Positions 40,574 to 49,076 of a DNA stretch of 64,000 bases are shown here, piece after piece. Source of the DNA: Modestobacter italicus (lineage in GTDB: Bacteria; Actinomycetota; Actinomycetes; Mycobacteriales; Geodermatophilaceae); contig NZ_JABGCJ010000001.1 of the NCBI RefSeq assembly GCF_019799965.1, positions 310,001 to 374,000 on the forward strand. Reading direction: 5' to 3'. The notes beneath the pieces are model-generated. The model ran no database searches. It saw only the letters and a program-made list of their open reading frames with translations, and was not told the origin of the DNA. Each line of letters begins with the position of its first letter. The stretch's first letter is position 1. The position numbers were made by a program, and so were the translations under genes.

Positions 40574-43500
40574 TAACGGCAGCCGCAGCCGGCCAGTGCG
40601 GCGGCCACCTCGTCGAGCGCGTCCTCGGCCGCGCCGATGTTGCCGGCGGCCCCGTCGGCCAGCACGGAGAAGGCCAGCAACCGGCCGTCGGCGGTCTGCA
40701 CCGTGCCGGCGAGGTCGTTGACGCTCTGCAGGGTGCCGGTCTTGGCCCGGACCGCACCGGGGCTGCCCGCGCCGTCCGCCGCCCGCTCGGCCAGCGTGCC
40801 GTCGTAGCCGGCCACCGGGAGACCGGAGAGCAGCACGTCGGCGTCCGGGATGCTGCCGTCGGCCGCCGCCTGCACCACGTCGACCAGCAGCCGGGCCGGC
40901 GCCCGGTCGTCCTGGGAGAGCCCGCTGGCGTCGGCGAGGCTCAGCCCCGTCGTGTCCAGCCCCGCCTCGGCCAGCGCCGCGGTCACCGCGGCGCCCGCAC
41001 CGTCGAAGGTGGCCGGCAGCCCACGCGCGATGGCGACGTGCCGCGCCAGGGTCTCGGCGAGCAGGTTGTCCGACGCGGTGAGCGCCTGCTCCACCAGCCG
41101 CCCGACCGGCGCGGACTGCACGGTGCCCAGCGTGCGGGCCCCGGCCGGGGCGGTGCCGAGAGCGACGGGGGCGCCGGGCACCCCGAGCGCCGCGGCCAGG
41201 GCCCGGCCGGCGTCGGTGCCCGGCTGGCCGCTGCGCTGGGTCTCACCGGGGGTGACCCGGGCGCCGTCCACCGCGGTGGCGGTGACCGGTGCCGCGTAGG
41301 TCGAGGGCGCGTCGCCCTCTCCCCAGCCGGTGGCGGTCAGCGGGCCGGTGAACAGTGAATTGTCCACGACGACGCGGGTGACGGGCTGCCCGGCGAGCGC
41401 CTCCTGCACCTGGGCGGCGAGGTCGGCCACGGTCGCCGCACCCGGGTAGTCGACCGAGGGTGCGGTGGTGGACAGCGTGGGATCGCCGCCACCGACCAGC
41501 ACCACCTCGCCCGGTGTGCTGCCGGCCACCACGGTCGTGTCGATCCGCTCGGTCGGGCCCAGCGTGGTCACCGCGGCCAGTGCGGTCAGCAGCTTGGTCG
41601 TGGAGGCCGGCGTGCTCGGATCGGTGGCGTCGCGCTCGAGCAGGACCTGGCCGGTGGCGACGTCCACCACCTCGGCGGACAGGCCGCTGCCCAGCGCCGG
41701 CGCATCGAGCAAGGGGTTGAGCACCGCGGCCAGCGCAGCCGGGTCGGGCACCGGCGCCTCGGCCGACAGCGCGGCCAGGACCGGTGCCGGGTCGCCGAGC
41801 TGGGGCAGGACGGCGTCGGGCACCTGCTCGGCGTCCGCTGCGACGCCCGGGTCACCGGTGCCACCGGTGAGCTGGACGGCCAGCACCACGCCCGCCGCGA
41901 CCAGCACCAGGGCCAGGACGGCGGCGACGAGCACCTTCGTGAGCCGGCGCCCCCCGGAGCGGCCCCCCTCGGCGGGCGCAGCGGCCGTGGCACCCGCCCG
42001 CCGGCGCTCTCCCCGGGACCGGGTGTCGTCCTCGGCCGCCCGCCGGCGACCGGGGGTGGGGCGCACGGCAGCCGGCTGCCCCGCTGCCTGCTGCTCCGTC
42101 GCCGCCCGTTGCACGGGTGACCGTTCGGCGGCGGCCTGCTGCGCGGCAGCCCGCTCCACCGCTGCCTGCTGGGCGGCCCGCTGAGCCGCTGCCCGCTCGA
42201 TGGCCGCGCGCTCGGCCGCGGCCGCCTGCTCCGACGCCGCGCGCTCCGCGGCTGCCCGCTCGGCCGCGATCTGTGCGGCGACCGCGGCCCGCTCGGCGGC
42301 CATCTGCTCGGCCGCGGCCGCCCGCTGGGCCTCGGCCTGGTCGAAGGCGGTGCGCTCGGCCGCCAGCCGGTCGGCCTCGGCCTGCTCGGCCGCCGCCCGC
42401 GCGGCGGCCTCTGCGGTGGCTGCCGCCGCGGCCTGCTCTGCGGCGGCCTGCTCGGCGGCCGCACGCTGTGCGGCCCACTCCCGGACCGCGGCCAGGTCGG
42501 CGGCGGCCTGCTCGGCCGCGGCTCGCTCGGCCGCTGCCTCGTCCGCGGCGAGCTGCTCGGCTGCCTGGCGGTCGGCCTCGGCCTGGGCGGCAGCCGCCTG
42601 CTCCGCGGCCGCGCGCTGCGCCGCCCACTCCTTGACCGCCGCCAGGTCGGCAGCGGCCTGGGCTGCGGCTGCCTGCTCGGCGGCTGCCCGCTCGGCCGCG
42701 GCGGGGTCCTCGACCGGCCCGTCCGCACGGCCCGCCCGGTCGGGAGCGCCGGCCGTCGTGTCGCGCGTGGCCTCGGCCGGCGCCTGCGGCGCTGCGCCGT
42801 CGTCCGGGGCTGCGCTGTCCACCCGGACCGGGCTCTCCTCCGGGGAGGCGGTGTCGTCCGCAGTCGCACCGTCCGGCGCAGTCGCGCTCTCCGGGGCCGT
42901 GCCGGGCTCCGAGGCGGCGCCGTCGGCTGGGACCACATCGGCGTCCGGGGCGCCATCGACGTCCGGGGTGTCGCCCGCGTCCGGGGTCACCGTCGCGTCC
43001 GCGACCGTCGCCGCAGCCGGCTGCTCGCTCACCTCCGGCGCACCCGTGAGCGCAGTCACGGCGTCCGAGGCCGTCGGCACGCCCGTGCCCTCCGGGGCAG
43101 CGGTGGGCACGTCGGCCGCCGTGGGCACCTCCCCCACCGGTCCGTCCGTCGCCACCCCGGACGACGCCTCCACCGAGGTGGCCGGCTCGTCAGAAGGCGT
43201 CCGGTCGGCCGGAGTGGTCGGCGCCTCCACCGAGGTGGCCGGCTCGTCAGAAGGCGTCCGGTCGGCCGGAGTGGTCGGCTCGGCAGGCGTCGTCCGGTCG
43301 GCGGCAGTGGCCTTCTCGGCCGAGGGGGCCGGTTCCTCGGCCACCGGCGGTGCTGCGGTGTCCGCCGGGTCCTGCGTCGGCTCCTCGGTCGGTTCGTCCG
43401 GCGCCGCCGCGGCCGCCTCGTCGGTCACCTGTGCGTCGGCGTCGCCGGCGACCGGGGGCGTCCCCTGTGAGTTCGAGGCCGTCGCCCCAGCCGTCGCGTC

Positions 43501-43659
43501 GTCCCCACCCGTCACTGGCGGCGCCGGGTCCGGCCGGCCCTCGGACGGCGGCTGAGCGGTGGACACGCCGTCGTCCGGTGCGTCGGCGGAGGGCTGTCCA
43601 ACCGCGTCTGCCGGCTGTTCGGACGACTCCTCGCGCGGACTCGACGCGATCTCTCCCAC
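40573..43659 (-). CDS. dacB: D-alanyl-D-alanine carboxypeptidase (PBP4/DacB, S13) with giant cytoplasmic extension
   Basis: About 1028 residues if started at GTG 43659; GTG 43704 is the alternative but crowds the ppa promoter. Residues 1-300 are acidic Pro/Thr/Ala-rich and include a perfect 19-residue tandem repeat; 300-500 is an Ala/Glu/Gln/Arg helix, probably coiled coil (AAAERAAAEQAAADLAAV units); then a basic stop-transfer (GRRRAAEDDTRSRGERRR), one membrane helix near 573-595 and an extracytoplasmic S13 domain. Catalytic motifs: STTK (~685), SDN (~862), KTG (~971). Family members remove the terminal D-Ala of peptidoglycan stems or act as endopeptidases. The catalytic half and position match Rv3627c, which is about 460 residues and lacks the extension. 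Confidence 0.87.
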   Translation of the reverse strand: MGEIASSPREESSEQPADAVGQPSADAPDDGVSTAQPPSEGRPDPAPPVTGGDDATAGATASNSQGTPPVAGDADAQVTDEAAAAAPDEPTEEPTQDPADTAAPPVAEEPAPSAEKATAADRTTPAEPTTPADRTPSDEPATSVEAPTTPADRTPSDEPATSVEASSGVATDGPVGEVPTAADVPTAAPEGTGVPTASDAVTALTGAPEVSEQPAAATVADATVTPDAGDTPDVDGAPDADVVPADGAASEPGTAPESATAPDGATADDTASPEESPVRVDSAAPDDGAAPQAPAEATRDTTAGAPDRAGRADGPVEDPAAAERAAAEQAAAAQAAADLAAVKEWAAQRAAAEQAAAAQAEADRQAAEQLAADEAAAERAAAEQAAADLAAVREWAAQRAAAEQAAAEQAAAAATAEAAARAAAEQAEADRLAAERTAFDQAEAQRAAAAEQMAAERAAVAAQIAAERAAAERAASEQAAAAERAAIERAAAQRAAQQAAVERAAAQQAAAERSPVQRAATEQQAAGQPAAVRPTPGRRRAAEDDTRSRGERRRAGATAAAPAEGGRSGGRRLTKVLVAAVLALVLVAAGVVLAVQLTGGTGDPGVAADAEQVPDAVLPQLGDPAPVLAALSAEAPVPDPAALAAVLNPLLDAPALGSGLSAEVVDVATGQVLLERDATDPSTPASTTKLLTALAAVTTLGPTERIDTTVVAGSTPGEVVLVGGGDPTLSTTAPSVDYPGAATVADLAAQVQEALAGQPVTRVVVDNSLFTGPLTATGWGEGDAPSTYAAPVTATAVDGARVTPGETQRSGQPGTDAGRALAAALGVPGAPVALGTAPAGARTLGTVQSAPVGRLVEQALTASDNLLAETLARHVAIARGLPATFDGAGAAVTAALAEAGLDTTGLSLADASGLSQDDRAPARLLVDVVQAAADGSIPDADVLLSGLPVAGYDGTLAERAADGAGSPGAVRAKTGTLQSVNDLAGTVQTADGRLLAFSVLADGAAGNIGAAEDALDEVAAALAGCGCR
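43166..43279. repeat. 57-bp perfect tandem duplication inside dacB
   Basis: Units 43166-43222 and 43223-43279 are identical and encode two copies of a 19-residue PTTPADRTPSDEPATSVEA unit in the disordered N-terminal region. A decayed third unit follows to about 43310. Perfect identity suggests recent slippage. Confidence 0.85.
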
Positions 43660-43703
43660 CCCCTGGAGTGACCTCCGCCGACGCGACGGCCAGTCGTACG
43701 ACA

Positions 43704-43709
43704 CACTAT
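43704..43709 (+). promoter_or_regulatory. Candidate -10 element of ppa (leaderless)
   Basis: CACTAT keeps the A and final T of TAnnnT, and the T lies five bases before the ppa GTG. No Shine-Dalgarno is seen, so a leaderless message is likely. Confidence 0.35.
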
Positions 43710-43713
43710 CGGC

Positions 43714-44202
43714 GTGCAGTTCGACGTGACGGTAGAGATCCCCAAGGGCCAGCGGAACAAGTACGAGCTGGACCACGCCACCGGACGCATCCGCCTGGAC
43801 CGGATGCTGTTCACCTCGACCCGGTACCCCGCCGACTACGGGTACATCGAGGAGACGCTCGGGATGGACGGTGACCCCCTGGACGCACTCGTCCTGCTGG
43901 AGGAGCCGACCTTCCCCGGGTGCCTCATCACGTGCCGGGCGATCGGGATGTTCCGGATGACCGACGAGAAGGGCGGGGACGACAAGGTCCTCACCGTCCC
44001 GGCCACCGACCCGCGGGTCGCGCACCTGCAGGACATCAACGACGTCTCGGAGTTCGACCGGCTGGAGATCCAGCACTTCTTCGAGACCTACAAGGACCTC
44101 GAGCCGGGCAAGTCGGTCGAGGGGGCCGAGTGGGTGGGCCGCGCCGAGGCCGAGGCCGAGATCGAGGCCTCCCGCCAGCGCGCGCTCGACGCCGGACACT
44201 GA
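43714..44202 (+). CDS. ppa: Inorganic pyrophosphatase (family I)
   Basis: 162 residues from GTG. Ppa hydrolyses pyrophosphate in the cytoplasm. The family I signature with the metal-binding Asp residues is [11 protein letters not shown], with [10 protein letters not shown] before it and the [11 protein letters not shown] and [12 protein letters not shown] segments after; the latter positions hold substrate-binding Lys/Tyr residues. It is divergent from dacB, with only about 50 bp between starts. A membrane pyrophosphatase (hppA, 54.9 kb) is encoded nearby, so pyrophosphate is used both wastefully and for energy in this organism. Confidence 0.97.
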   Translation: MQFDVTVEIPKGQRNKYELDHATGRIRLDRMLFTSTRYPADYGYIEETLGMDGDPLDALVLLEEPTFPGCLITCRAIGMFRMTDEKGGDDKVLTVPATDPRVAHLQDINDVSEFDRLEIQHFFETYKDLEPGKSVEGAEWVGRAEAEAEIEASRQRALDAGH

Positions 44203-44252
44203 CCCAGCACCACTGATCGAGGCGGTCCTCGCCGAACACGCACCGACCCAGA

Positions 44253-44284
44253 CGGCGGCGTGCCCCTCCGGGGGCGCGCCGCCG
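44253..44284 (+). terminator. Terminator hairpin after ppa
   Basis: CGGCGGCGTGCCCC (44253-44266) pairs with GGGG(G)CGCGCCGCCG (44270-44284) across TCC. The gap 44203-44520 otherwise holds the tRNA gene and nothing else recognisable. Confidence 0.75.
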
Positions 44285-44378
44285 TTCCGCATCTGCGGGC
44301 TGGCGCGCCTCGGCGGGCAGCGGGGTTCGGCCGACCGCGGTGCAGTGCACCTGCGGCTGGCTGAGGAGGCTGGAGGAG

Positions 44379-44451
44379 AGCCGCCTGTCGGAATCGAACC
44401 GACGACCTTCTCATTACGAGTGAGATGCTCTACCGACTGAGCTAAGGCGGC
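44379..44451 (-). tRNA. tRNA-Thr (CGT anticodon)
   Basis: 73 nt. On the minus strand it begins GCCGCCTTAGCTCAGTCGG and ends GTTCGATTCCGACAGGCGGC plus discriminator T. Acceptor stem GCCGCCT/AGGCGGC is perfect, the D arm is normal and the anticodon stem-loop CTCACTCGTAATGAG shows CGT. CCA is not encoded. It reads ACG codons, frequent in this DNA. Confidence 0.96.
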
Positions 44452-44520
44452 GGACTGCGCGGGTGAGCTTACGGCACCGCCTCGGCCCCGCTGCGACCCC
44501 CCGCCCGAGTGCCGAGCGGC

Positions 44521-45741
44521 TCAGGCCGGCAGGCGCAGCGCCACGGTGAGCGCCTCGATCGCGATCTGCGGCTTCACGTTCTGCTCCAGCGCGGTGCGGG
44601 CGTCCAGCACCGCGTCGATCCGGCGCAGCGCCCCCTCCGCGCCGATCCGGCGGGCCAGCTCGACCGCGTCGGCCCGGCGGTCGGGGTGCGCGAGCGGCAC
44701 GGTGAGCTCGCTGCCCGCGTCGGCCGACGCGCTGATCACCAGCGCGTCCCGATAGAGCGCCGCCAGGTCCACCAGCGCCCGGTCCAGGGAGTCGCGGCCC
44801 AGTCGGGTGGCCCGCGACTTCTGCCGCTTCTCTAGCTCCTTGAGCTGGCCGGCGCCCCGGCTGGCCGCCGCGACGCCCGGCCCGCGGGCACCCACCCCGA
44901 GGCTCGCCTTCACCGCGTCGGTCTCGGCGGCGTCGACCTCCGCGACCGTCTTGTCCGACTCGTCCTTGGCCGAGGCGACCAGGTCGTCGGCGGCGTTCAA
45001 GCAGGCGGCCAGCGAGACGAGAGACAGCGGGATGTCCAGCACCGCCTTGCGGGCCAGCCGGGCCGCCTCGTCCCGGGCCAGGTGCCGGGCCCGGCCGACG
45101 TGCCCTCCGGCGGCAGCGGCCGACCACGCGGCGAGCGCCGGGTCGATCCCGTCACGGCGGACCAGAACCTCCGCGACTGCCTCGATCCGCGGGGTGCGCA
45201 GCGGCACGACCCGGCAGCGGGACCGGATGGTCACCGGCACGTCGTCGGGGTGCAGCGAGGGGGCGCAGAGCAGGAACACCGTGCGCGGCGGCGGCTCCTC
45301 GAGCATCTTGAGCACCGTGTTGGACGCCTGCTCGGTCATCCGGTCGGCGTCCTCGACCACCACGATCTGCCAGCGCCCCTGCGACGGCGCCCGGCCGGCG
45401 GTGCGGACGATCTGCCGCACCTCCGCGACGCCGATCGACAGGCCCTCGGGGACGACGCGGTGCACGTCGGCGTGGCTGCCGGCCAGCACGGTGCGGCACT
45501 CGTGGCAGCTGCCGTCGCCCCCGGCGGGGCACTGCAGCGCCGCGGCGAACGCGCGGGCGGCGACCGAACGGCCCGACCCGGGCGGGCCGGTGAACAGCCA
45601 CGCGTGCGTCATCGAGGCCGGCTGCGCGACCGCGGCCTGGAGCTCGGCCACGACGGCCGGCTGCCCGACCACGTCGGCCCACACCCCGGGCGCCGGGCCA
45701 ACCTCGGGCACTGCGGTGGTCACCGCCCCACTCTCGCTCAT
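44521..45741 (-). CDS. holB: DNA polymerase III subunit delta' (HolB)
   Basis: 406 residues. It is the clamp-loader delta' subunit. The AAA+ module has GPPGSGRS, where Arg replaces the Walker A Lys, as expected for an ATPase-dead delta'; a zinc module CPAGGDGSCHEC; VVEDADRMTEQASNTVLKMLEEPP; and the SRC arginine-finger motif in TIRSRCRVVPL. The C-terminal collar domain (about 290-406) is helical with an actinobacterial insert rich in Lys/Arg. The ATG overlaps the tmk stop (ATGA), the conserved tmk-holB pairing of many bacteria. Confidence 0.94.
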   Translation of the reverse strand: MSESGAVTTAVPEVGPAPGVWADVVGQPAVVAELQAAVAQPASMTHAWLFTGPPGSGRSVAARAFAAALQCPAGGDGSCHECRTVLAGSHADVHRVVPEGLSIGVAEVRQIVRTAGRAPSQGRWQIVVVEDADRMTEQASNTVLKMLEEPPPRTVFLLCAPSLHPDDVPVTIRSRCRVVPLRTPRIEAVAEVLVRRDGIDPALAAWSAAAAGGHVGRARHLARDEAARLARKAVLDIPLSLVSLAACLNAADDLVASAKDESDKTVAEVDAAETDAVKASLGVGARGPGVAAASRGAGQLKELEKRQKSRATRLGRDSLDRALVDLAALYRDALVISASADAGSELTVPLAHPDRRADAVELARRIGAEGALRRIDAVLDARTALEQNVKPQIAIEALTVALRLPA

Positions 45742-48146
45742 GGGTGCAACTGGGGTGTCGGGCCGGTCTGGACGGCGTGGTCGCCCCGCCGGCCGCGCGG
45801 GACGGGGACGTCGGCCGGGAGCTGCTGCAGCGGCAGCCCCTCCAGCAGCACGCTGACCCGGCTGCGGATGGCGGCGGCGAGCTCGTCCGGTGACCGGCGG
45901 GCGTCGAGCACCAGGTAGCGGTCGGGCTCGGCCTCGGCCAGGGCCAGGAAGGTGCGGCGGACCCGCTGGTGGAAGTCCAGCGACTCCGACTCCAGCCGGT
46001 CGGCCGTGGCGCGCCCACGGGCCCGGGCCAGGCCGACCTCGGGCGGGAGGTCCAGGAGCAGGGTGAGGTCGGGCCGCAGCCCCTGGGTCGCCCAGCGGGA
46101 GATCGACCGGACGTCGTCCATCGGGATGGTGCGGCCGGCGCCCTGGTAGGCCAGCGAGCTGTCGACGAACCGGTCGGTGATGACCACCTCGCCGGCGTCC
46201 AGCGCGGGGCGCAGCACGTCGTGCACGTGCTGCGCGCGGTCGGCGGCGTACATGAGCGCCTCGGCCCGCGGGGAGAGCCCCGCGCTGGCCGGGTCCAGCA
46301 GCAGCCCGCGGATCTTCCCGCCGAGCGCCGTCCCGCCGGGTTCCCGGGTGGTCCGGGCGACCAGCCCCTCCTCGGTCAGCCACTCCTGCAGCCGGCGCAC
46401 CTGGGTGGACTTGCCGGCGCCCTCACCGCCCTCGAAGGCGATGAACGCCCCGCCTCCGGCGAGCCGGCGGCGGGCGGTGGTGTCCCGGCGCAGCGCGGTG
46501 ACGACGTCGGCGAGCAGCGGGACCGGCCGGCCGTCGTCCATCTGGCGGTAGGCCAGCACACCGACGGCGACGGCCAGCAGCCCGGCGACGCCCAGCATGA
46601 GCCGCTCTCCGGTGACCGTGAACGCCACGGGGCCCAGGTCGATCGTGTGCCGGGCGATCAGCCCGACCCCGAACGGCGCGACGGCCAGGCTGAGGATCAG
46701 CGCCGCCCGGACCAGCGACTGGACCAGCGCGAACGTGCGGCCGCGGAGCTCGTCGTCGACCTCGGTGCCCAGCAGGGTGAAGCCGGCCAGGTAGGCGATG
46801 CCCGCGAAGAACCCCATCCCGATGACGAGCACCAGCGCCAGCCACAGGGTGAAGGTCCAGACCAGCAGCAGCAGAGCGGCACCGGCGCCGACGATCGCCA
46901 CCCCGAACAGCCGTTCCCGGGACAGGTCGCGCGCCACGCTGGGCCCCAGCGCGATGCCCAGGCCCAGTCCGATGAAGACGGCGCCGAACAACAGGGCGTA
47001 GGCCGCCGCGCCGCCTCCCATGGACACGACGAAGGCCTGCGCCGTGGCGATGACGACCCCGGCGGCGACGAACGCCCCGGTGATGCCGACGACCAGACCG
47101 CGCACCAGCGGGGTGTGCCCGGCGAAGGAGAAGCCCTCGCGCAGCGACCGCAGGAAGCTGTCGCCGGTGACCTCGGCGCGGGCGGCCCGACGGCCGCTGA
47201 TCGAGGGCAGGTTCCAGATGACCACCGCGGCCACCAGGAAGGTGAGCGCGTTGACGTAGAGGGCGAGGTCGGCCTCGTCGAGCCCGGGGATCAGCTGGCC
47301 CAGCCCGTCGGCCGCGGTCAGCACCGCGAAGACCGCCGCGGCCAGCACCGGGGTGAACCCGTAGGTGGTGACCAGCGACAGCTGGTTGGCCGGCTCCAAC
47401 TGGTCCCTGCGGATCATGTTGGGGACCGCGGCGTCCTTCGCCGGGATCCAGAACAGGCTGATCGCCTCGATGAGGAACTGGGCGACGAACAGCCACCACA
47501 GCTCGCCGACCAGCGGGATCGAGGCGAACAGCCCGAACCGCAGGAGGTCGGAGACGACCATCGTCTTGCGCCGGTCGAACCGGTCGGCGAACGCCCCGGC
47601 CACCGGCCCGAGCAGGATCGCCGGCAGCAGCCGGAACGCCAGCACCCCACCGAGGGCGAAGTTGGCCGCGTAGCCGTCGACCAGCGAGTACGCCGTGAAG
47701 GTGATCGCCAGCAGGCCGAGCCAGTCACCGAAGCTGGACAGGGCCGTGGACAGCCAGAGCTTGCGGAAGTCGCGGACCCGCAGCACCGCGCGGATCTTGG
47801 CGACCTGGCTCACCGCCCCCGCTCCGGGGTGGGCGTCCTCGCCGGCGCCGGAGCGGTCCTCACCCACGGCGGCGTCGGGCGACTCCGACAGCGGCACGCC
47901 CGCGCCGTCCGGCGTGGGCGAGCCGGCCGGTGGCAGACCGTCGGCGGGCACCGACCCCGGCGTCCGGCCCGGGTCGCCGTCGACGACGCCCCCGGAACCC
48001 GCACCGGGCACGGCGTCAGGGACGCCGGCATCGGACGACCCGCCCGGAGACGGGCGGTCCGTCGGGTCGGAGCTGATCGGGACCCCCAGGGTGTGGCTGC
48101 GCGGTCGGTGCTGCCGATGTGTCCGGCCGCGGCTCGGCGGGGCCAC
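45738..48146 (-). CDS. tmk: Fusion of an MFS-like transporter with thymidylate kinase
   Basis: About 802 residues; the N-terminal start is uncertain (in-frame GTG at 48158, 48146, 47813 and others, none with a good ribosome site). Residues 1-112 are disordered, Asp/Pro/Gly-rich. About 112-570 form a 12-helix MFS domain (RKLWLSTALSSFGDWLG, FADRFDRRKTMVVSD, PAKDAAVPNM), and the last ~210 residues are a complete dTMP kinase: P-loop FIAFEGGEGAGKSTQ, TREPGGT, ITDRFVDSSLAYQGAGR and the LID region. The kinase makes dTDP; the MFS half has no known substrate. Such fusions are known in several actinobacteria. It is coupled to holB. Confidence 0.9.
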   Translation of the reverse strand: MAPPSRGRTHRQHRPRSHTLGVPISSDPTDRPSPGGSSDAGVPDAVPGAGSGGVVDGDPGRTPGSVPADGLPPAGSPTPDGAGVPLSESPDAAVGEDRSGAGEDAHPGAGAVSQVAKIRAVLRVRDFRKLWLSTALSSFGDWLGLLAITFTAYSLVDGYAANFALGGVLAFRLLPAILLGPVAGAFADRFDRRKTMVVSDLLRFGLFASIPLVGELWWLFVAQFLIEAISLFWIPAKDAAVPNMIRRDQLEPANQLSLVTTYGFTPVLAAAVFAVLTAADGLGQLIPGLDEADLALYVNALTFLVAAVVIWNLPSISGRRAARAEVTGDSFLRSLREGFSFAGHTPLVRGLVVGITGAFVAAGVVIATAQAFVVSMGGGAAAYALLFGAVFIGLGLGIALGPSVARDLSRERLFGVAIVGAGAALLLLVWTFTLWLALVLVIGMGFFAGIAYLAGFTLLGTEVDDELRGRTFALVQSLVRAALILSLAVAPFGVGLIARHTIDLGPVAFTVTGERLMLGVAGLLAVAVGVLAYRQMDDGRPVPLLADVVTALRRDTTARRRLAGGGAFIAFEGGEGAGKSTQVRRLQEWLTEEGLVARTTREPGGTALGGKIRGLLLDPASAGLSPRAEALMYAADRAQHVHDVLRPALDAGEVVITDRFVDSSLAYQGAGRTIPMDDVRSISRWATQGLRPDLTLLLDLPPEVGLARARGRATADRLESESLDFHQRVRRTFLALAEAEPDRYLVLDARRSPDELAAAIRSRVSVLLEGLPLQQLPADVPVPRGRRGDHAVQTGPTPQLHP

Positions 48147-48227
48147 CGTACCGGGCACAGCCGGCACCGGACGCCCTGTTCCGCATGTCCACTGCACCGG
48201 ATCAGCGCGTCGCGCCCCACCGGCGGC

Positions 48228-48233
48228 TACGTT
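48228..48233 (+). promoter_or_regulatory. Candidate -10 element of the methyltransferase gene (leaderless)
   Basis: TACGTT ends seven bases before GTG at 48240, and no Shine-Dalgarno is present, which fits a leaderless transcript. Confidence 0.45.
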
Positions 48234-48239
48234 CTGCCG

Positions 48240-49058
48240 GTGGACGACGCTGGCGGCTGGGACCCCGGCAGCTACCTGCGCTTCGCCGGTGAACGTGCCC
48301 GGCCCCACGCCGAACTGACCGCCCGGATCGGTGCCGACGCCCCGGCACGAGTGGTCGACCTGGGCTGCGGCGACGGGTCGGCCACCGCGACGCTGGCCCG
48401 CCGCTGGCCGCACGCTCAGGTCACCGGCGTCGACAGCTCACCGGAGATGCTGCGGGCAGCGGCCGACCACGCCGTCCCCGGCCGCCTCGAGTTCGTCCAG
48501 GGCGACCTGCGCGACTGGACGCCCACCGAACCGGTCGACGTCCTGGTGAGCAACGCCGCGCTGCACTGGGTGCCCGGGCACCCCCGGCTGATCAGCCGGT
48601 GGGCCGCCGGTCTGGCACCGGACGGCTGGCTGGCCGTCCAGGTGCCCGGCAACCAGGCCGCCCCGACGCACGCGCTGCTCGCCGAGCTGATCGGCTCACC
48701 GCGGTGGGCGGCCCGGCTCGCGCCCGGGGACGACGCCGTGCTGGACCCGGCTGCGGTGCTGGACCCGGCTGCGGTGCTGGACCCCCGCGGCTACCTGGAG
48801 CTGCTGACCGGAGCCGGCCTGGCCGCCGACGCCTGGGAGACCACGTACCTGCACGTGCTGAGCGGGCCGGACCCGGTGCTGCGCTGGGTGTCCGGCACGG
48901 TCCTCCGCCCGGTGCTGGCCCGGCTGGACGACGGGGACGCCGCGGAGCTCACCGCCGAGTACGCCGCCGCCCTGCGCGCGGCCCACCCGGTGCGGGCCGA
49001 CGGCACGACCGTGCTGCCCTTCCGCCGGGTGTTCGCGGTCGGCCACCGACGGCCCTGA
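48240..49058 (+). CDS. tam: Trans-aconitate 2-methyltransferase-like SAM-dependent methyltransferase
   Basis: 272 residues from GTG. Class I fold: motif I VVDLGCGDGSATATLA (about 38-53), acidic loop TGVDSSPEML, and LVSNAALHWVPGHPRL, the Tam-type LHW signature. The end RADGTTVLPFRRVFAVGHR is typical of actinobacterial Tam. Tam methylates trans-aconitate, which forms spontaneously and inhibits aconitase; the specificity is inferred from similarity. A perfect 18-bp duplication puts VLDPAA in twice. It converges on another methyltransferase gene with an 18-bp gap. Confidence 0.8.
   Translation: MDDAGGWDPGSYLRFAGERARPHAELTARIGADAPARVVDLGCGDGSATATLARRWPHAQVTGVDSSPEMLRAAADHAVPGRLEFVQGDLRDWTPTEPVDVLVSNAALHWVPGHPRLISRWAAGLAPDGWLAVQVPGNQAAPTHALLAELIGSPRWAARLAPGDDAVLDPAAVLDPAAVLDPRGYLELLTGAGLAADAWETTYLHVLSGPDPVLRWVSGTVLRPVLARLDDGDAAELTAEYAAALRAAHPVRADGTTVLPFRRVFAVGHRRP
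48738..48773. repeat. 18-bp tandem duplication inside the Tam-like gene
   Basis: GTGCTGGACCCGGCTGCG occurs at 48738-48755 and 48756-48773, with a third decayed start (GTGCTGGACCC) following. It adds six residues in frame. Confidence 0.85.
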
Positions 49059-49076
49059 CGCGCCCGGCGGCGGGGG

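Noticed and set aside
43705-44292. N-terminal extension of dacB across ppa
   Set aside because: Antisense to ppa; sequence reads as its reverse complement and lacks similarity to the rest.
45570-45600. Defective Walker A in HolB (Arg for Lys)
   Set aside because: Normal for delta' subunits, which do not hydrolyse ATP.
48159-48413. Longer N-terminus of the MFS-Tmk fusion
   Set aside because: Would cover the Tam-like promoter and 5' coding region; no ribosome site.
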